A DNA stretch of 64,000 bases from JAVKBW01 sp040222995 (GCA_040222995.1 JAVKBW010000019.1:486003-550002); one strand, 5' to 3'; positions 45,123-54,433 are shown, numbered from the stretch's first letter. The notes: generated by a model from the sequence alone, not told the origin. Numbers and translations are program-made.

Positions 45123-45902
45123 TCACGCCCTGCCGGCCCCGGTTTCTTCAACAATACGGTCGATCCATTCCTTCGGTTCGGCAGCGACCATCGCGCCGGA
45201 AACGTATTTGTCGATCAGTTCCACCATCCGGTCGCGCCCGAAGGATTCAAAATGACCGCCATGCACTGCTGTTACCGGCAGCTCCTTCATGCGCAACAGG
45301 CTTTCTCGAAACCGTTCCTTGTCGGAATGGTACAGATTATCCAGCAGGTAATCGTCCTGGTACAGGGTATCGCCGCTGAACAGGGTGCCGGTTTTCTCTT
45401 CATACAGCGCGATTGATCCCGGCGAATGACCCGGCAGATGCAACACCTGAAAGACGCGGTTGCCCAGATCAACGACATCGCCATCATCCAGATACCCGGT
45501 CAATGGCGCCGGCGTTACCGAATAGGTTGAAATATCGAACTCGTCTTCCGACAGGCGCTCAAACGCTTCCGCCACAAGATACCCGTCATAGACGCTGTTT
45601 TCCGCCGTCGGGTCGGCGTGGATATCCGCTTCGCAACGATGCCCCAGCCGTGTATCGAATTCGTGCGCCCCGCCCATATGATCGAAATGGGCGTGTGTTG
45701 AAATCGCCGTCAGCGGGCGGTCGGAAAGCCGCGCGACTTCCGCCTTAAGCGGTTTAACGCCCATGCCGGTGTCGATCACCAGATCGCGGTCCCTGCCCCG
45801 GACATGCCAGATATTGCAGCGCATCCAGGGTGCGGCGAAATTTTCCCAGATCAGCGTGATATCGTCGTCGAACGCCCGATGTGAAAACCAGGTTTCCGCC
45901 AT
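45123..45902 (-). CDS. Metallo-beta-lactamase-fold hydrolase
   Basis: A 259-residue MBL-fold protein with the zinc motif HAHFDH at residues 70-75, further ligands in LHLPGHSPGSI and a terminal HGGHFESFG. The GHSPGS motif is typical of glyoxalase II-like and lactonase-like members. It follows proW by 25 bases and is followed by the amidase after 6 bases, suggesting an ester, lactone or thioester intermediate in the same pathway. Its exact substrate is unknown. Confidence 0.9.
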   Translation of the reverse strand: MAETWFSHRAFDDDITLIWENFAAPWMRCNIWHVRGRDRDLVIDTGMGVKPLKAEVARLSDRPLTAISTHAHFDHMGGAHEFDTRLGHRCEADIHADPTAENSVYDGYLVAEAFERLSEDEFDISTYSVTPAPLTGYLDDGDVVDLGNRVFQVLHLPGHSPGSIALYEEKTGTLFSGDTLYQDDYLLDNLYHSDKERFRESLLRMKELPVTAVHGGHFESFGRDRMVELIDKYVSGAMVAAEPKEWIDRIVEETGAGRA

Positions 45903-45927
45903 GAATTCCTCCCGGTTGCAGTCCGGT

Positions 45928-48006
45928 CTAGGCCAGACCGAACGCTTCCTGTTTCTTCCTGCTCCAGGCCTGGATCAGCCGGTCGGCGATGATTGCGATA
46001 ATCGCCATGCCGACCCCGGCAACGATGCCGCCGCCGAAATCGCCGTCACCCAGCCCGATATAGACACGCTGGCCGAGATCGCTGGTGCCGACAAGCGCCG
46101 TGATCACCAGCATGGCGATGCCGTACATCACGGTCTGGTTGATGCCCAGCATGATCACCGGCAGCGCCAGCGGCAGTTTTACCTGCACCAGCGACTGCCA
46201 GCCGGTCGTGCCCATCGATTCCGCCGCTTCCAGCACCTCCTTCGGCAGGTTGCGAAGCCCGTGTTCGGAATAGCGGATCGCCGGCACGATGGCGTAGGAA
46301 ATGATCGCCAGCAGCGCCGTGAAATCGCCAAGCTTGAAGAACATCACGGCAGGAATCAGCAGGACGAACGGCGGCATTGTCTGCAGCGTGTCGTTGATCG
46401 GCCGGAAAAACGCCGACACATTGTCATTATGCGCCGCCCAGATGCCGATCGCCGACCCCAGGATGGCGCAGATGATCACCGCGATGCCACACAGATAGAC
46501 CGACATCATCGCTTCGGCCCAGATGCCTGTGGTCAGCAAAAACGCAAGTCCGCCCCAGACAATAACCAGTAGCCGCATACCCCCCAGTTGCCATGCGAGC
46601 AGACCGAGCACTGCGAACATTACCGGCCAGGGAAGCTGGGTGACCCCGAAGTAGAAAATCATGCCGGCTATTGCGACGCCGATCGCGATCTTGCCGTTGA
46701 AACGGTACAGCGCGAAGGTAGCGACGGCGGTAATCAGAACCGCATAGCCAACGATATGGGCGTTGGTCAGCACAAAGCCCCAGGAAAACGGGCTGACCGA
46801 TTGTTCCAGCCCGATCCGCACCGGCAGCATGACGAAGAAAATGGTCGAATTCTTGATCGCCTCGATCACTTCGCGATAATTCACGACGATATATTCGATG
46901 CCCGCGTTCATCCCCTTTGTCGGCGCATAAACCAGCTCACGCGGATATTCCGCCAGAAGCGGAAAAGCCCAGGACAGGACAAACAGGACAATTGTAGCTG
47001 CCGCACCAATGAAGAAATACTGGTGCCGCCGGAAAATCGAGCTTTCGCTTTCAAGGCCGCGGCTTTCGCGCGTCGCCAGACCGGCAGTGATCCGATCCAG
47101 GTTCATCGCCAGCAGCGCGATCACGATGCCGGCCAGAATACTTTCGCCGAACAGCGCCTTTCGCATCGTGCTCAGCACTTCCCATCCGATATCGGCGGTG
47201 CCGCCAATAATCGAGGCGATAATGACCATCGAAAGCGCCGCCATCGTCGTCTGGTTCACCCCGAGAAGGATCTGCCGCAGCGACGTCGGAATACGCACCT
47301 GCCAGAACAACTGCCAGTCTGTCGCGCCGGACATCAGGCCGGATTCGATCACCTCCTCCGGCACTCGCCGAAGCCCCAGAATGGTGTTGCGAACCATCGG
47401 CGGAAAGGCGAACAGAAGCGACGCGATCAACCCGACAACCGGCCCGAATCCAAACAGAATCAGGATCGGAATCAGATAGGCGAATGCGGGAATCGTCTGC
47501 AGCATGTCGAGCGTCGGCATGATGATTTTTTCGGCGCGACGCGAAAAGAAGCCGAAAACGCCAAACATGAAACCGATCATGATGGCAATCGGCACGGACA
47601 GCGCCACCAGCGCCACCGAATTCATACTGGGCGCCCAGTGACCGGTAATCACCATGTACATCAGGCTGAGGCCGGTAAAAGCGGCAAGTTTCCAGCCCGA
47701 TGCCTTGTGCGCTACGGTCACACAGATTGCAATTGATACAGACCAGGGCAGCCAGTGCAGGAAGTCGCGTATCCAGCCCATCGGCACTGAAAGAATGGTC
47801 GACAAGCCCCTGAAAAACCAACCGAAATACTCGATTATGATATCCATGATGGCGTTCAGGACGCCGACGATGGGCACGATCCAGCTGTCAGGATAGGCGC
47901 TCAACCAGGAAACGCTGTCCTTCGCAAAAATGCAGATCAGCGTAAATACAAGGATCGCAATCCAGTGCAGGAAGGTCTTGTCAGCATGGCGGATCAGATC
48001 GTTCAT
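45928..48006 (-). CDS. proW: ProU/OpuA-type ABC transporter permease with two fused transport domains
   Basis: A 692-residue membrane protein made of two homologous halves, each a binding-protein-dependent transport domain. The two EAA loops are ESGLMSGATDWQLFWQVRIPTSLRQIL in the first half and EAAESMGTTGWQSLVQVKLPLALPVIM in the second. ProW of E. coli has a single domain and works as a homodimer, so this is an internal duplication or fusion. ATG at 48006 overlaps the stop of the ATPase gene (ATGA). Substrates are expected to be betaines or similar compatible solutes. Confidence 0.92.
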   Translation of the reverse strand: MNDLIRHADKTFLHWIAILVFTLICIFAKDSVSWLSAYPDSWIVPIVGVLNAIMDIIIEYFGWFFRGLSTILSVPMGWIRDFLHWLPWSVSIAICVTVAHKASGWKLAAFTGLSLMYMVITGHWAPSMNSVALVALSVPIAIMIGFMFGVFGFFSRRAEKIIMPTLDMLQTIPAFAYLIPILILFGFGPVVGLIASLLFAFPPMVRNTILGLRRVPEEVIESGLMSGATDWQLFWQVRIPTSLRQILLGVNQTTMAALSMVIIASIIGGTADIGWEVLSTMRKALFGESILAGIVIALLAMNLDRITAGLATRESRGLESESSIFRRHQYFFIGAAATIVLFVLSWAFPLLAEYPRELVYAPTKGMNAGIEYIVVNYREVIEAIKNSTIFFVMLPVRIGLEQSVSPFSWGFVLTNAHIVGYAVLITAVATFALYRFNGKIAIGVAIAGMIFYFGVTQLPWPVMFAVLGLLAWQLGGMRLLVIVWGGLAFLLTTGIWAEAMMSVYLCGIAVIICAILGSAIGIWAAHNDNVSAFFRPINDTLQTMPPFVLLIPAVMFFKLGDFTALLAIISYAIVPAIRYSEHGLRNLPKEVLEAAESMGTTGWQSLVQVKLPLALPVIMLGINQTVMYGIAMLVITALVGTSDLGQRVYIGLGDGDFGGGIVAGVGMAIIAIIADRLIQAWSRKKQEAFGLA

Positions 48007-49076
48007 GGGGCTGAAGGTCCCCTGTCGCTCGCTTCACGGGCGAGCACTTCGACTACGCTGCGTGGCGTCGCGACACCCAGCACCACATCATTGTCATCGA
48101 CAATGGCAATGCCGTCGGGATGGTGCGCCAGTTGCGGCATCAGCGCTTCTACCGAAATCGACCCGTTCATCTTCTCCAGGCCGTCGACGGAGCCGGTCGG
48201 CTCACGCGCGACTTCGCGGGCGCGCAGCACCCGGGCCAGCGGCACGTCGCTGGTGAATTCCTTCACGTAGTCGTCAGCCGGGTTGACGATCAGGTCGGCC
48301 GGCGTTCCCATCTGTACGATGACGCCGTCGCGCATGATCGCCATCCGGTCGGCGATGCGAAGCGCCTCAAGAAAATCATGCGTAATGAAGACAATGGATT
48401 TGTGCAGCTTTTGCTGGATCCGCAGGAATTCGTCCTGCATCTGCCGCCGGATCAGCGGGTCCAGCGCCGAAAACGGTTCGTCCAGGAACCACAATTCCGG
48501 TTCAACCGCCAGCGACCGGGCAATGCCGACACGCTGCTGCTGGCCACCGGAAAGCTGACGCGGAAAATGCAGTTCGCGCCCTTCCAGACCGACCAGCTCT
48601 ATGACCCTTTCCGCCCGCTTCTTGCGTTCCGACATTGGCAGGCCCTGAAGCTTCAGGGGAAAGGCAATGTTTTCGATGACGTTGAGATGAGGCATCAGGC
48701 CGAAATTCTGGAACACCATCCCCATTTTGTGCCGCCGGATGTCGATCAGCTCGTTCTTGGAGACTTTCAGCAGGTCCTCGCCGTCGAGAATGATCTCACC
48801 GTAAGACGGTTCGACCAGGCGGGACAGGCATCGCACGATGGTCGACTTACCTGAACCCGACAGGCCCATGATGACGAAAATCTCGCCGACATGGACGTCG
48901 AAACTGACATCCGCACAGGCCGGGATATGCCCTTCGTCGCGCATCCGCGCCGTCAGTTCGGGCGTATCGAGATCGTATCCCTTGCGATCAAAATAATAGT
49001 CCGGGTTCGGCCCGTATACCTTCCAGACATTGCGGCAGGAAATTTTTACGTCCGCCGAATTCGCTTCATCAGCCAT
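48003..49076 (-). CDS. proV: ProV-type ABC transporter ATP-binding protein
   Basis: A 357-residue ATPase. Marks are Walker A GLSGSGKST, the signature LSGGQQQRVGIARSLAV, Walker B WFLDEPFSALDPL, and a C-terminal CBS-like region (about residues 270-350) that in OpuA-type systems senses ionic strength. It also has the N-terminal extension VWKVYGPNPDYYFDRKGYDLDTPE seen in relatives linked to glycine betaine/carnitine uptake. It is coupled by overlap to the permease gene and preceded by a hairpin after proX. Confidence 0.93.
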   Translation of the reverse strand: MADEANSADVKISCRNVWKVYGPNPDYYFDRKGYDLDTPELTARMRDEGHIPACADVSFDVHVGEIFVIMGLSGSGKSTIVRCLSRLVEPSYGEIILDGEDLLKVSKNELIDIRRHKMGMVFQNFGLMPHLNVIENIAFPLKLQGLPMSERKKRAERVIELVGLEGRELHFPRQLSGGQQQRVGIARSLAVEPELWFLDEPFSALDPLIRRQMQDEFLRIQQKLHKSIVFITHDFLEALRIADRMAIMRDGVIVQMGTPADLIVNPADDYVKEFTSDVPLARVLRAREVAREPTGSVDGLEKMNGSISVEALMPQLAHHPDGIAIVDDNDVVLGVATPRSVVEVLAREASDRGPSAP

Positions 49077-49135
49077 GGCAGGGTTTCACCTGTTTTCATT
49101 TTTGGCGGATTTATATCCGCTTAATCAGGAACAGA

Positions 49136-49167
49136 CGAGGCCGGGCCCTTTGCAGAGACCGACCTCG
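49136..49167 (-). terminator. Hairpin between proX and proV, possible partial terminator
   Basis: On the minus strand CGAGGTCGG (49167-49159) pairs with CCGGCCTCG (49144-49136), nine pairs with one G-T wobble, around a 14-base loop. Only a weak T-rich stretch follows (TCTGTTCC). In binding-protein operons such hairpins often protect the 3' end of the binding-protein message and reduce read-through, keeping ProX in excess. That role is inferred. Confidence 0.5.
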
Positions 49168-49195
49168 CCACGTTCAAACTAAACCGTCACGAGCC

Positions 49196-50131
49196 TCAGC
49201 TGCCGCCCGGCAACCAGGCCTTCCATGTCGATTCATTTGCCGCCATCCATTCGGCAACGACTTCCTCAAGAGGACGACCCTTGTTGTCGACTTCCTTGAT
49301 GAGCACGTTCTGAATGCCGTTGTTGATCTTGAAATTTTCATACACAGCCTGGGCTTTCGGCCAGGTCGCGGCGAAATCCTTACTGGCGATTTTGAGAACG
49401 TTCGCCTGCTGGAACCCGCAATCGCCGACTTCCGTCGTGGTGACACCTTTGGCGGGGTCGGTGTCGCAGTTTTCAACGTCCGACGGCCATTCGATCCAGT
49501 TCATTTCGTGATCCGCGAAAAACCAGTGCGGTTCCCAGAACATCACCAGGACCGGCTGTTCGGTGGCAAGCGCGCTTTTCATTTCCGCAACCATCGCGCC
49601 TTCACTGCCGCCGGCAACAGGGGCAAACGGAAACTTCACCAGTTCCACGAAATCCTTCGACCGTGTTCCCCAGTCGGCCGGATACGTGATAAGACGGCCT
49701 TTCGGGAAGGTTTCAGCGGTCGCAAAAGCCTGTGCGCAATCGTACAGGGCCTTGTAGCTGGGCAGGCCCGGGCATTTTTCTTCCATGTACGGCGGGTAGA
49801 TCCAGCCTTCACGTGCCGACAGGCCGAGTTCGCCGACAACCACGATATCGCCTTTGGCGACGGCTTTCGGATAGATATCGCCGACATTGTTATCCCAGGT
49901 TTCCGGCTGCACATGCAGATCGCCAACGGAAATTGCTGCGAACTGCGGCACCGCGCCGGCGGTGACGTATTCGACCTCAACACCCGCCTCCTTGAATGCG
50001 GAACCCAGAATATGGGCGCTGATATGTTGGCCGGTCCATTCGTTGATCGGAATTTTGATCGGCTCGGCCTGCGCCGCGCCCGCTCCGAGTGCCAGAGCGG
50101 CCGCTGCGGAAAGTAGTGTCTTAATGTTCAT
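49196..50131 (-). CDS. proX: Periplasmic substrate-binding protein of a ProU-type ABC transporter
   Basis: From ATG at 50131 the product has 311 residues with a Sec signal (MNIKTLLSAAAALALGAGAAQA). The TTG six codons earlier carries the ribosome binding site and is not a likely start. The protein has the ProX/OpuAC pattern IKIPINEWTGQHISAHILGSAFKEAG. It is rich in tryptophan and tyrosine where the quaternary ammonium group is caged (PETWDNNVG, EGWIYPPYM, VMFWEPHWFFADHEMNWIEWP). Glycine betaine, carnitine, choline or a proline betaine are all possible ligands. Confidence 0.9.
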   Translation of the reverse strand: MNIKTLLSAAAALALGAGAAQAEPIKIPINEWTGQHISAHILGSAFKEAGVEVEYVTAGAVPQFAAISVGDLHVQPETWDNNVGDIYPKAVAKGDIVVVGELGLSAREGWIYPPYMEEKCPGLPSYKALYDCAQAFATAETFPKGRLITYPADWGTRSKDFVELVKFPFAPVAGGSEGAMVAEMKSALATEQPVLVMFWEPHWFFADHEMNWIEWPSDVENCDTDPAKGVTTTEVGDCGFQQANVLKIASKDFAATWPKAQAVYENFKINNGIQNVLIKEVDNKGRPLEEVVAEWMAANESTWKAWLPGGS

Positions 50132-50413
50132 AACAGTATTGTCTCCCAAGTGATAAACGAGTCATCGGCGCAACATTCGCGAATACATACAGCACCACCC
50201 GCGAACCGAAGCATTGTAATAAATTGGCTTTGTCAGCTTCCTGCCCGGGTATCGCGCCTCTCGTTGGTTTTTGTGCGGTGCGATTGAAACAAGTGTGCGG
50301 TCATTTTTTAAGCGGCGTCAAGGTCGCCGCCGCTATTAGCATGGTCTAAATTTGTACCGTTCTTTGCTCTGCCGCAACGCGCAGGTTGCTCGCAAGGGGC
50401 ATGATACACGCCC

Positions 50414-51271
50414 CTATACGGCGGTCAGCAATTCGCTGGCGTCACGTTTGGCAAGGAAACCGAGAAACATCGAGAACAGCTCCCGTTCGGCCGTAATATC
50501 CAACTTGCCGTAGAGACGTTTCTTATGATTCCAGGTGGTTCCCTCGCCGATCCCGAGATAATTTGCGATCGCCGCGTTCGGATAACCGGCGAGAACGCAT
50601 TTGACGATCTGCCGTTCGCGCGGTGTCAGAATTTCCGGCAGAAATTCCTCGACGGCGGCGCTGAAATCCAGCGGTGAATCCGAGCTGACCTCGCCGAACG
50701 TTACCGTCGTGACATTCGGATCGTTAGCCGGATACAGCCGGCGGTGCGCGTCGAACAGGCCGGCCAGCAGCGGATAGATCGACCGCATAAGGATGACCTC
50801 CGCCAGGGTGAACTGCGACGAGCGGCTGAGGCAAAGCCCCATCGCCTTGTTGTCGCCGTAGTCGAACAGCACAACGGCCTCGTCCTCCATATGGGTTATC
50901 GGCAGAAATTCGCTGATGTAGGTGCAGGGATCGCAGGTATTTACCGGCATGTGATGCAGGGTGCAGACACCCGGCTCTGTTACTTCACGCCAGTAGCGGT
51001 AGATCGGATCGAACCGGTAATAGCCGGATATGTACAGATCGGGAATTTCTTCGCGGTTTATGTAGAATCCGACATCCTCGCTGGTCATGCTGAAATGCAC
51101 GATCCGGGGTCGACTAACCTTGTCGTAGATTACCAGCCATTGCATATCGTTGGGAATAAGCGCCGCCAGAAGCGCCAGCGCCGCCCGTTCGAAACCGACG
51201 GTGCCGACAGCCGCCCCGACCGAATAAAGCTGGTCGTTGCTTACATTCCTCATGATGCTGTCGAAGCGCAT
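50414..51271 (-). CDS. LuxR-family transcriptional regulator
   Basis: A 285-residue protein with a C-terminal LuxR/GerE helix-turn-helix near residues 215-275 (LTPRERQIVKCVLAGYPNAAIANYLGIGEGTTWNHKKRLYGKL). The N-terminal 200 residues form a sensing domain that is not the standard acyl-homoserine-lactone domain as far as I can see. The HTH is a slightly unusual version, with TTWNHKKRL in place of TVxxHxxxI. It lies upstream of proX and downstream of the thioesterase on the same strand, so it may control the transporter unit. Confidence 0.88.
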   Translation of the reverse strand: MRFDSIMRNVSNDQLYSVGAAVGTVGFERAALALLAALIPNDMQWLVIYDKVSRPRIVHFSMTSEDVGFYINREEIPDLYISGYYRFDPIYRYWREVTEPGVCTLHHMPVNTCDPCTYISEFLPITHMEDEAVVLFDYGDNKAMGLCLSRSSQFTLAEVILMRSIYPLLAGLFDAHRRLYPANDPNVTTVTFGEVSSDSPLDFSAAVEEFLPEILTPRERQIVKCVLAGYPNAAIANYLGIGEGTTWNHKKRLYGKLDITAERELFSMFLGFLAKRDASELLTAV

Positions 51272-51361
51272 ACGCGGCCTCCTGCGGCGTCTGTGTCACA
51301 AGATCAGCAAGTGTCCACATTTCCGGCAGAATGTCGAATCGAACGGACGTCCAACTTATTC

Positions 51362-51832
51362 CTACTTGCGGCGGATAGCGACGCTAGCGCCTGCCCAGTC
51401 CGGCAACGGGTCGGCGCAGGCCGCCTGCAGCTTTTTCAGAACGTCGTCCGGGAACGGCGCGGTACCACCGTTTTTCTGGTCGTAATGCAGTGCAAATGCT
51501 TCGAATGTCGCCCGTTCGGTGCCGTCGACCAGCATCCGGTGGGCAATAACCACCTTCTTGGCATCGACGCCGAAAATAAAGCTTTCGAATTCCAGCACCG
51601 CAGGAGCGCGAACCTCGTTCAGATACCGTATATGGGATTCCAGCGTATAGAGCGCGCAGCCGGTCTTCTCGAAATACGGCACGCCGATATCGAAATGTTC
51701 CTGCAGCGCCCAGTTCGCTTCGCTGAAAGCCACAACATAATAGCCTTCATTGAGATGCCCGTAGGCATCCAGCCATTCATCCCGCAACTTTTCAGTATGC
51801 ACCCGCAACCCGCTCACGTCGTATTCCTCCAT
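51362..51832 (-). CDS. Hotdog-fold acyl-CoA thioesterase (candidate betainyl-CoA thioesterase)
   Basis: A 156-residue 4HBT-type thioesterase. The pattern VHTEKLRDEWLDAYGHLNEGYYVVAFSEANWAL contains the usual active-site loop where an acidic or asparagine residue follows GH. In carnitine catabolism of Pseudomonas, a thioesterase (CdhB) hydrolyses betainyl-CoA made by the BKACE enzyme CdhC, with CdhA as carnitine dehydrogenase. BKACE and a carnitine dehydrogenase-like protein are encoded 3-7 kb away, so this gene may be the missing third enzyme. The role is inferred from context. Confidence 0.8.
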   Translation of the reverse strand: MEEYDVSGLRVHTEKLRDEWLDAYGHLNEGYYVVAFSEANWALQEHFDIGVPYFEKTGCALYTLESHIRYLNEVRAPAVLEFESFIFGVDAKKVVIAHRMLVDGTERATFEAFALHYDQKNGGTAPFPDDVLKKLQAACADPLPDWAGASVAIRRK

Positions 51833-51941
51833 TATTCGACAGTGCTGTCGTAAAATCCATGGTTTACCACTGTCCCGTTCTCTAGAAGTGTCGTCTCAGC
51901 CGTACGACTTTTCACACACATCAGCAAGATTTGGAGACCAC

Positions 51942-53597
51942 ATGAAGGCGGATTACATCATCGTCGGGGCCGGCTCTGCCGGTTGCGTACTGGCCAACAA
52001 GCTTTCTGCCGATCCCGGAACGACGGTCCTGTTGCTGGAGGCCGGTCCGCCGAATACGGCCCTGTCGCTGAAAATTCCCGCCGCCATGACCACGAACCTG
52101 AATGGAACCAGACACAACTGGTCATTTCAGGGCGAATCCGAACCCGGCCTCGGCGGCCGTTCCCTGAAACACGACCGCGGCAAGACGCTGGGCGGATCGT
52201 CGTCGATCAATGGCATGGTGTTCATTCGCGGTCACGCCCGCGACTTCGACACCTGGCAGCAGATGGGCTGCAAGGGTTGGAGCTATGCCGATGTCCTGCC
52301 ATATTTCAAGCGCATGGAAACCTATACAGGCGGCGACAGCGACCATCACGGCGCCGACGGGCCGATGCAGATCAAACGGCCGAGAGCCGAAAACCCGTTG
52401 TTCAAGGCGTTCCTGAAAGCCGGCGAACAGGCCGGCTATCCGATGACCGACGACATCTGCGGCGAACGTCAGGAAGGCTTCGGCCTGTTCGACCAAAGCA
52501 CGTATAAGGGCGAACGTTGGAGCGCCGCCCGCGCCTATCTGGAACCGGCGCGGTCGCGGCCGAATTTGACCGTGAAGACCGACGTTCTGGTGCGTCGCCT
52601 GTTGCTGGACGGAACGCAGGCGACCGGCGTCGAATTCCAGACCGCGAACGGAATAGTCGAAACCGCCACCGCCGGCACGGAAGTCATCCTGGCCGCCGGC
52701 GCCGTCGGCACGCCGCACCTATTGATGCTGTCCGGTATCGGGCCGGCCGACCACCTGCGCGAGATGGGGATCGACGTTGTGCGTGACGCGCCCGGCGTCG
52801 GATCCAACCTCAACGAACATCCGGACTTTGTCTTGCGATACCGCTGCAAAAAGCCGGTCACGCTTTACCCTTACACCAAGGGCATCCGCAAACTGGCGGC
52901 AGGGTTGCAATGGCTGGTTTCGCGCGACGGCGTTTGCGCCAGCAATCATTTTGAAGCGGTTGGCTGCATCAGATCGTCCGCCGGTGTCGATTACCCGGAT
53001 TTGCAGATCTGCCTGTCGCCGATCGCGATGAAGTTCGGCAGTTGGGACCCGATTCCCGAAGAGGCTTTCCAGATTCATGTCGGCCTGATGCGGGCACACA
53101 GCCGGGGTGAAATCCGGCTACGGGATTCCAATCCGTCCTCGCCGCCCCGCATCAAGGTGAACTATCTGGATGACCCGCGCGACCGTGACCTGCTGCGCAA
53201 GGGGACGCGTCTGGTGCGCGAACTGGCATCTCAGCCGGCATTCAGCGAGTTCTGCGGTGACGAAATATTTCCCGGCAAGGAGGCGCAAACCGACGAGGAA
53301 CTGGACGCAAAGCTTGCCGAGGCGGTCGATACCCAGTGGCACCTGACCTGTACGGCGAAAATGGGAGCGGAATCCGACCCGATGGCGGTCGTCTCGCCGC
53401 AAGGGAAAGTTTACGGCATCAAGGGGCTACGGATCGTCGATGCGTCGATCATGCCCCAGGTCACAAATGGAAACACCAACTGTCCGACCATCATGATCGC
53501 CGAAAAACTCAGCGACGCCATCCTCGGTAAGCCGCCCCTGCCCCGCAACGAAGCGGTCGTCTGGCAGAATCCGAACTGGGAAACGGCGCAACGTTAA
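51942..53597 (+). CDS. GMC-family FAD oxidoreductase (choline dehydrogenase-like)
   Basis: A 551-residue flavoprotein. ATG at 51942 is preceded by GGAGA. Marks: dinucleotide motif YIIVGAGSAGCVLANKLS at the start, GMC signature 1 HDRGKTLGGSSSINGMVFIRGHARDFDTW, signature 2 GAVGTPHLLMLSGIGP, and the C-terminal active-site region WHLTCTAKMG and VTNGNTNCPTIMIAEK. It resembles choline dehydrogenase BetA and other alcohol dehydrogenases of this group. In this setting it probably oxidises choline or a related amino alcohol. It is the only plus-strand gene between 42.9 and 62.1 kb. Confidence 0.93.
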   Translation: MKADYIIVGAGSAGCVLANKLSADPGTTVLLLEAGPPNTALSLKIPAAMTTNLNGTRHNWSFQGESEPGLGGRSLKHDRGKTLGGSSSINGMVFIRGHARDFDTWQQMGCKGWSYADVLPYFKRMETYTGGDSDHHGADGPMQIKRPRAENPLFKAFLKAGEQAGYPMTDDICGERQEGFGLFDQSTYKGERWSAARAYLEPARSRPNLTVKTDVLVRRLLLDGTQATGVEFQTANGIVETATAGTEVILAAGAVGTPHLLMLSGIGPADHLREMGIDVVRDAPGVGSNLNEHPDFVLRYRCKKPVTLYPYTKGIRKLAAGLQWLVSRDGVCASNHFEAVGCIRSSAGVDYPDLQICLSPIAMKFGSWDPIPEEAFQIHVGLMRAHSRGEIRLRDSNPSSPPRIKVNYLDDPRDRDLLRKGTRLVRELASQPAFSEFCGDEIFPGKEAQTDEELDAKLAEAVDTQWHLTCTAKMGAESDPMAVVSPQGKVYGIKGLRIVDASIMPQVTNGNTNCPTIMIAEKLSDAILGKPPLPRNEAVVWQNPNWETAQR

Positions 53598-53637
53598 TGC
53601 CCCGCTGGATCATAGGCTACGCCTGAGCCGGCGGCGA

Positions 53638-54375
53638 CTAGCCGTCGTCGCGTTTCAGGTGTTTGACCATCCACTGGGCGACATCCATCCGGTTGTCCTC
53701 GCCGTCGATCGTGGCGAGCCCGGCATCGGCGATGTCATCCGGAATGATCGCGCCCTTGCGTAGCTTTATCAGATCTTCGAGGTAGAATTCATCGAATTCC
53801 GGATGGAACTGATAGGTAATAGCATTGTCCGAAATCTTGAACCCGGCATAGCGGCAAAAATCGGACGTCACGATCACCTCCGCGCCGGACGGCGGGATCA
53901 CCACCTGATCCTGATGCATCGCTGGCGCCTTGATCGTGTCTCCGACTGCTATCCGCGACCCTTCCATCCACGGGCCGCCTGCAGCGATTTCGTATTTCTG
54001 AATACCGACGCCCCAGCCCTTGCTGGATTTTTCAACCTTGCCGCCGAAGGCTTCCGCCAGAATCTGATGCCCGAAGCAGATGCCGACCTGTCTGCGGCCC
54101 GCAATATCGGCGGCCACCACGAAATCCTTCAACGCCACGATCCACGGATCGTCGTCATACACGCCGTATTTGGACCCGGTGATGATATAGCCGTCGAACT
54201 TGTTCGGGTTCGGAAGGCTGTCACCCTGCAGCACTGAAATCGTTTCGTAGTGGATGGTATCGTCAACCTCGTCCATCAGCAGACAGAACATCGACGGATA
54301 GGACGGGTAATCCTCATCCAGCGGGGGCGATACCAGCCCGGTTTCTATGATTCCAACACGCAGTTTTTCAGCCAT
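53638..54375 (-). CDS. Class I glutamine amidotransferase-like protein
   Basis: From ATG at 54375, preceded by GGAAAGAG, the product has 245 residues. The glutaminase triad is visible: cysteine in VGICFGHQIL, and histidine and glutamate in YQFHPEFDEFY. The oxyanion segment GYIITGSKYGVYDDDPW resembles GuaA-like stand-alone GATase1 proteins. It is the last gene of the quaternary-ammonium operon, 58 bases after the dehydrogenase. Its role there is unknown; hydrolysis of a gamma-glutamyl conjugate of an amine would fit, but this is a guess. Confidence 0.87.
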   Translation of the reverse strand: MAEKLRVGIIETGLVSPPLDEDYPSYPSMFCLLMDEVDDTIHYETISVLQGDSLPNPNKFDGYIITGSKYGVYDDDPWIVALKDFVVAADIAGRRQVGICFGHQILAEAFGGKVEKSSKGWGVGIQKYEIAAGGPWMEGSRIAVGDTIKAPAMHQDQVVIPPSGAEVIVTSDFCRYAGFKISDNAITYQFHPEFDEFYLEDLIKLRKGAIIPDDIADAGLATIDGEDNRMDVAQWMVKHLKRDDG

Positions 54376-54433
54376 GTCTCTTCCTTTCGCCAACAATTGG
54401 CGTGGTTAAACGAGAATACCGGCGATGTCCAGT

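Noticed and set aside
49105..49120. GCGGAT-TTAT-ATCCGC inverted repeat after proX as terminator
   Set aside because: The stem is only six pairs and on the relevant strand it is followed by A residues, so it does not look like a terminator. The larger hairpin next to it is a better candidate.
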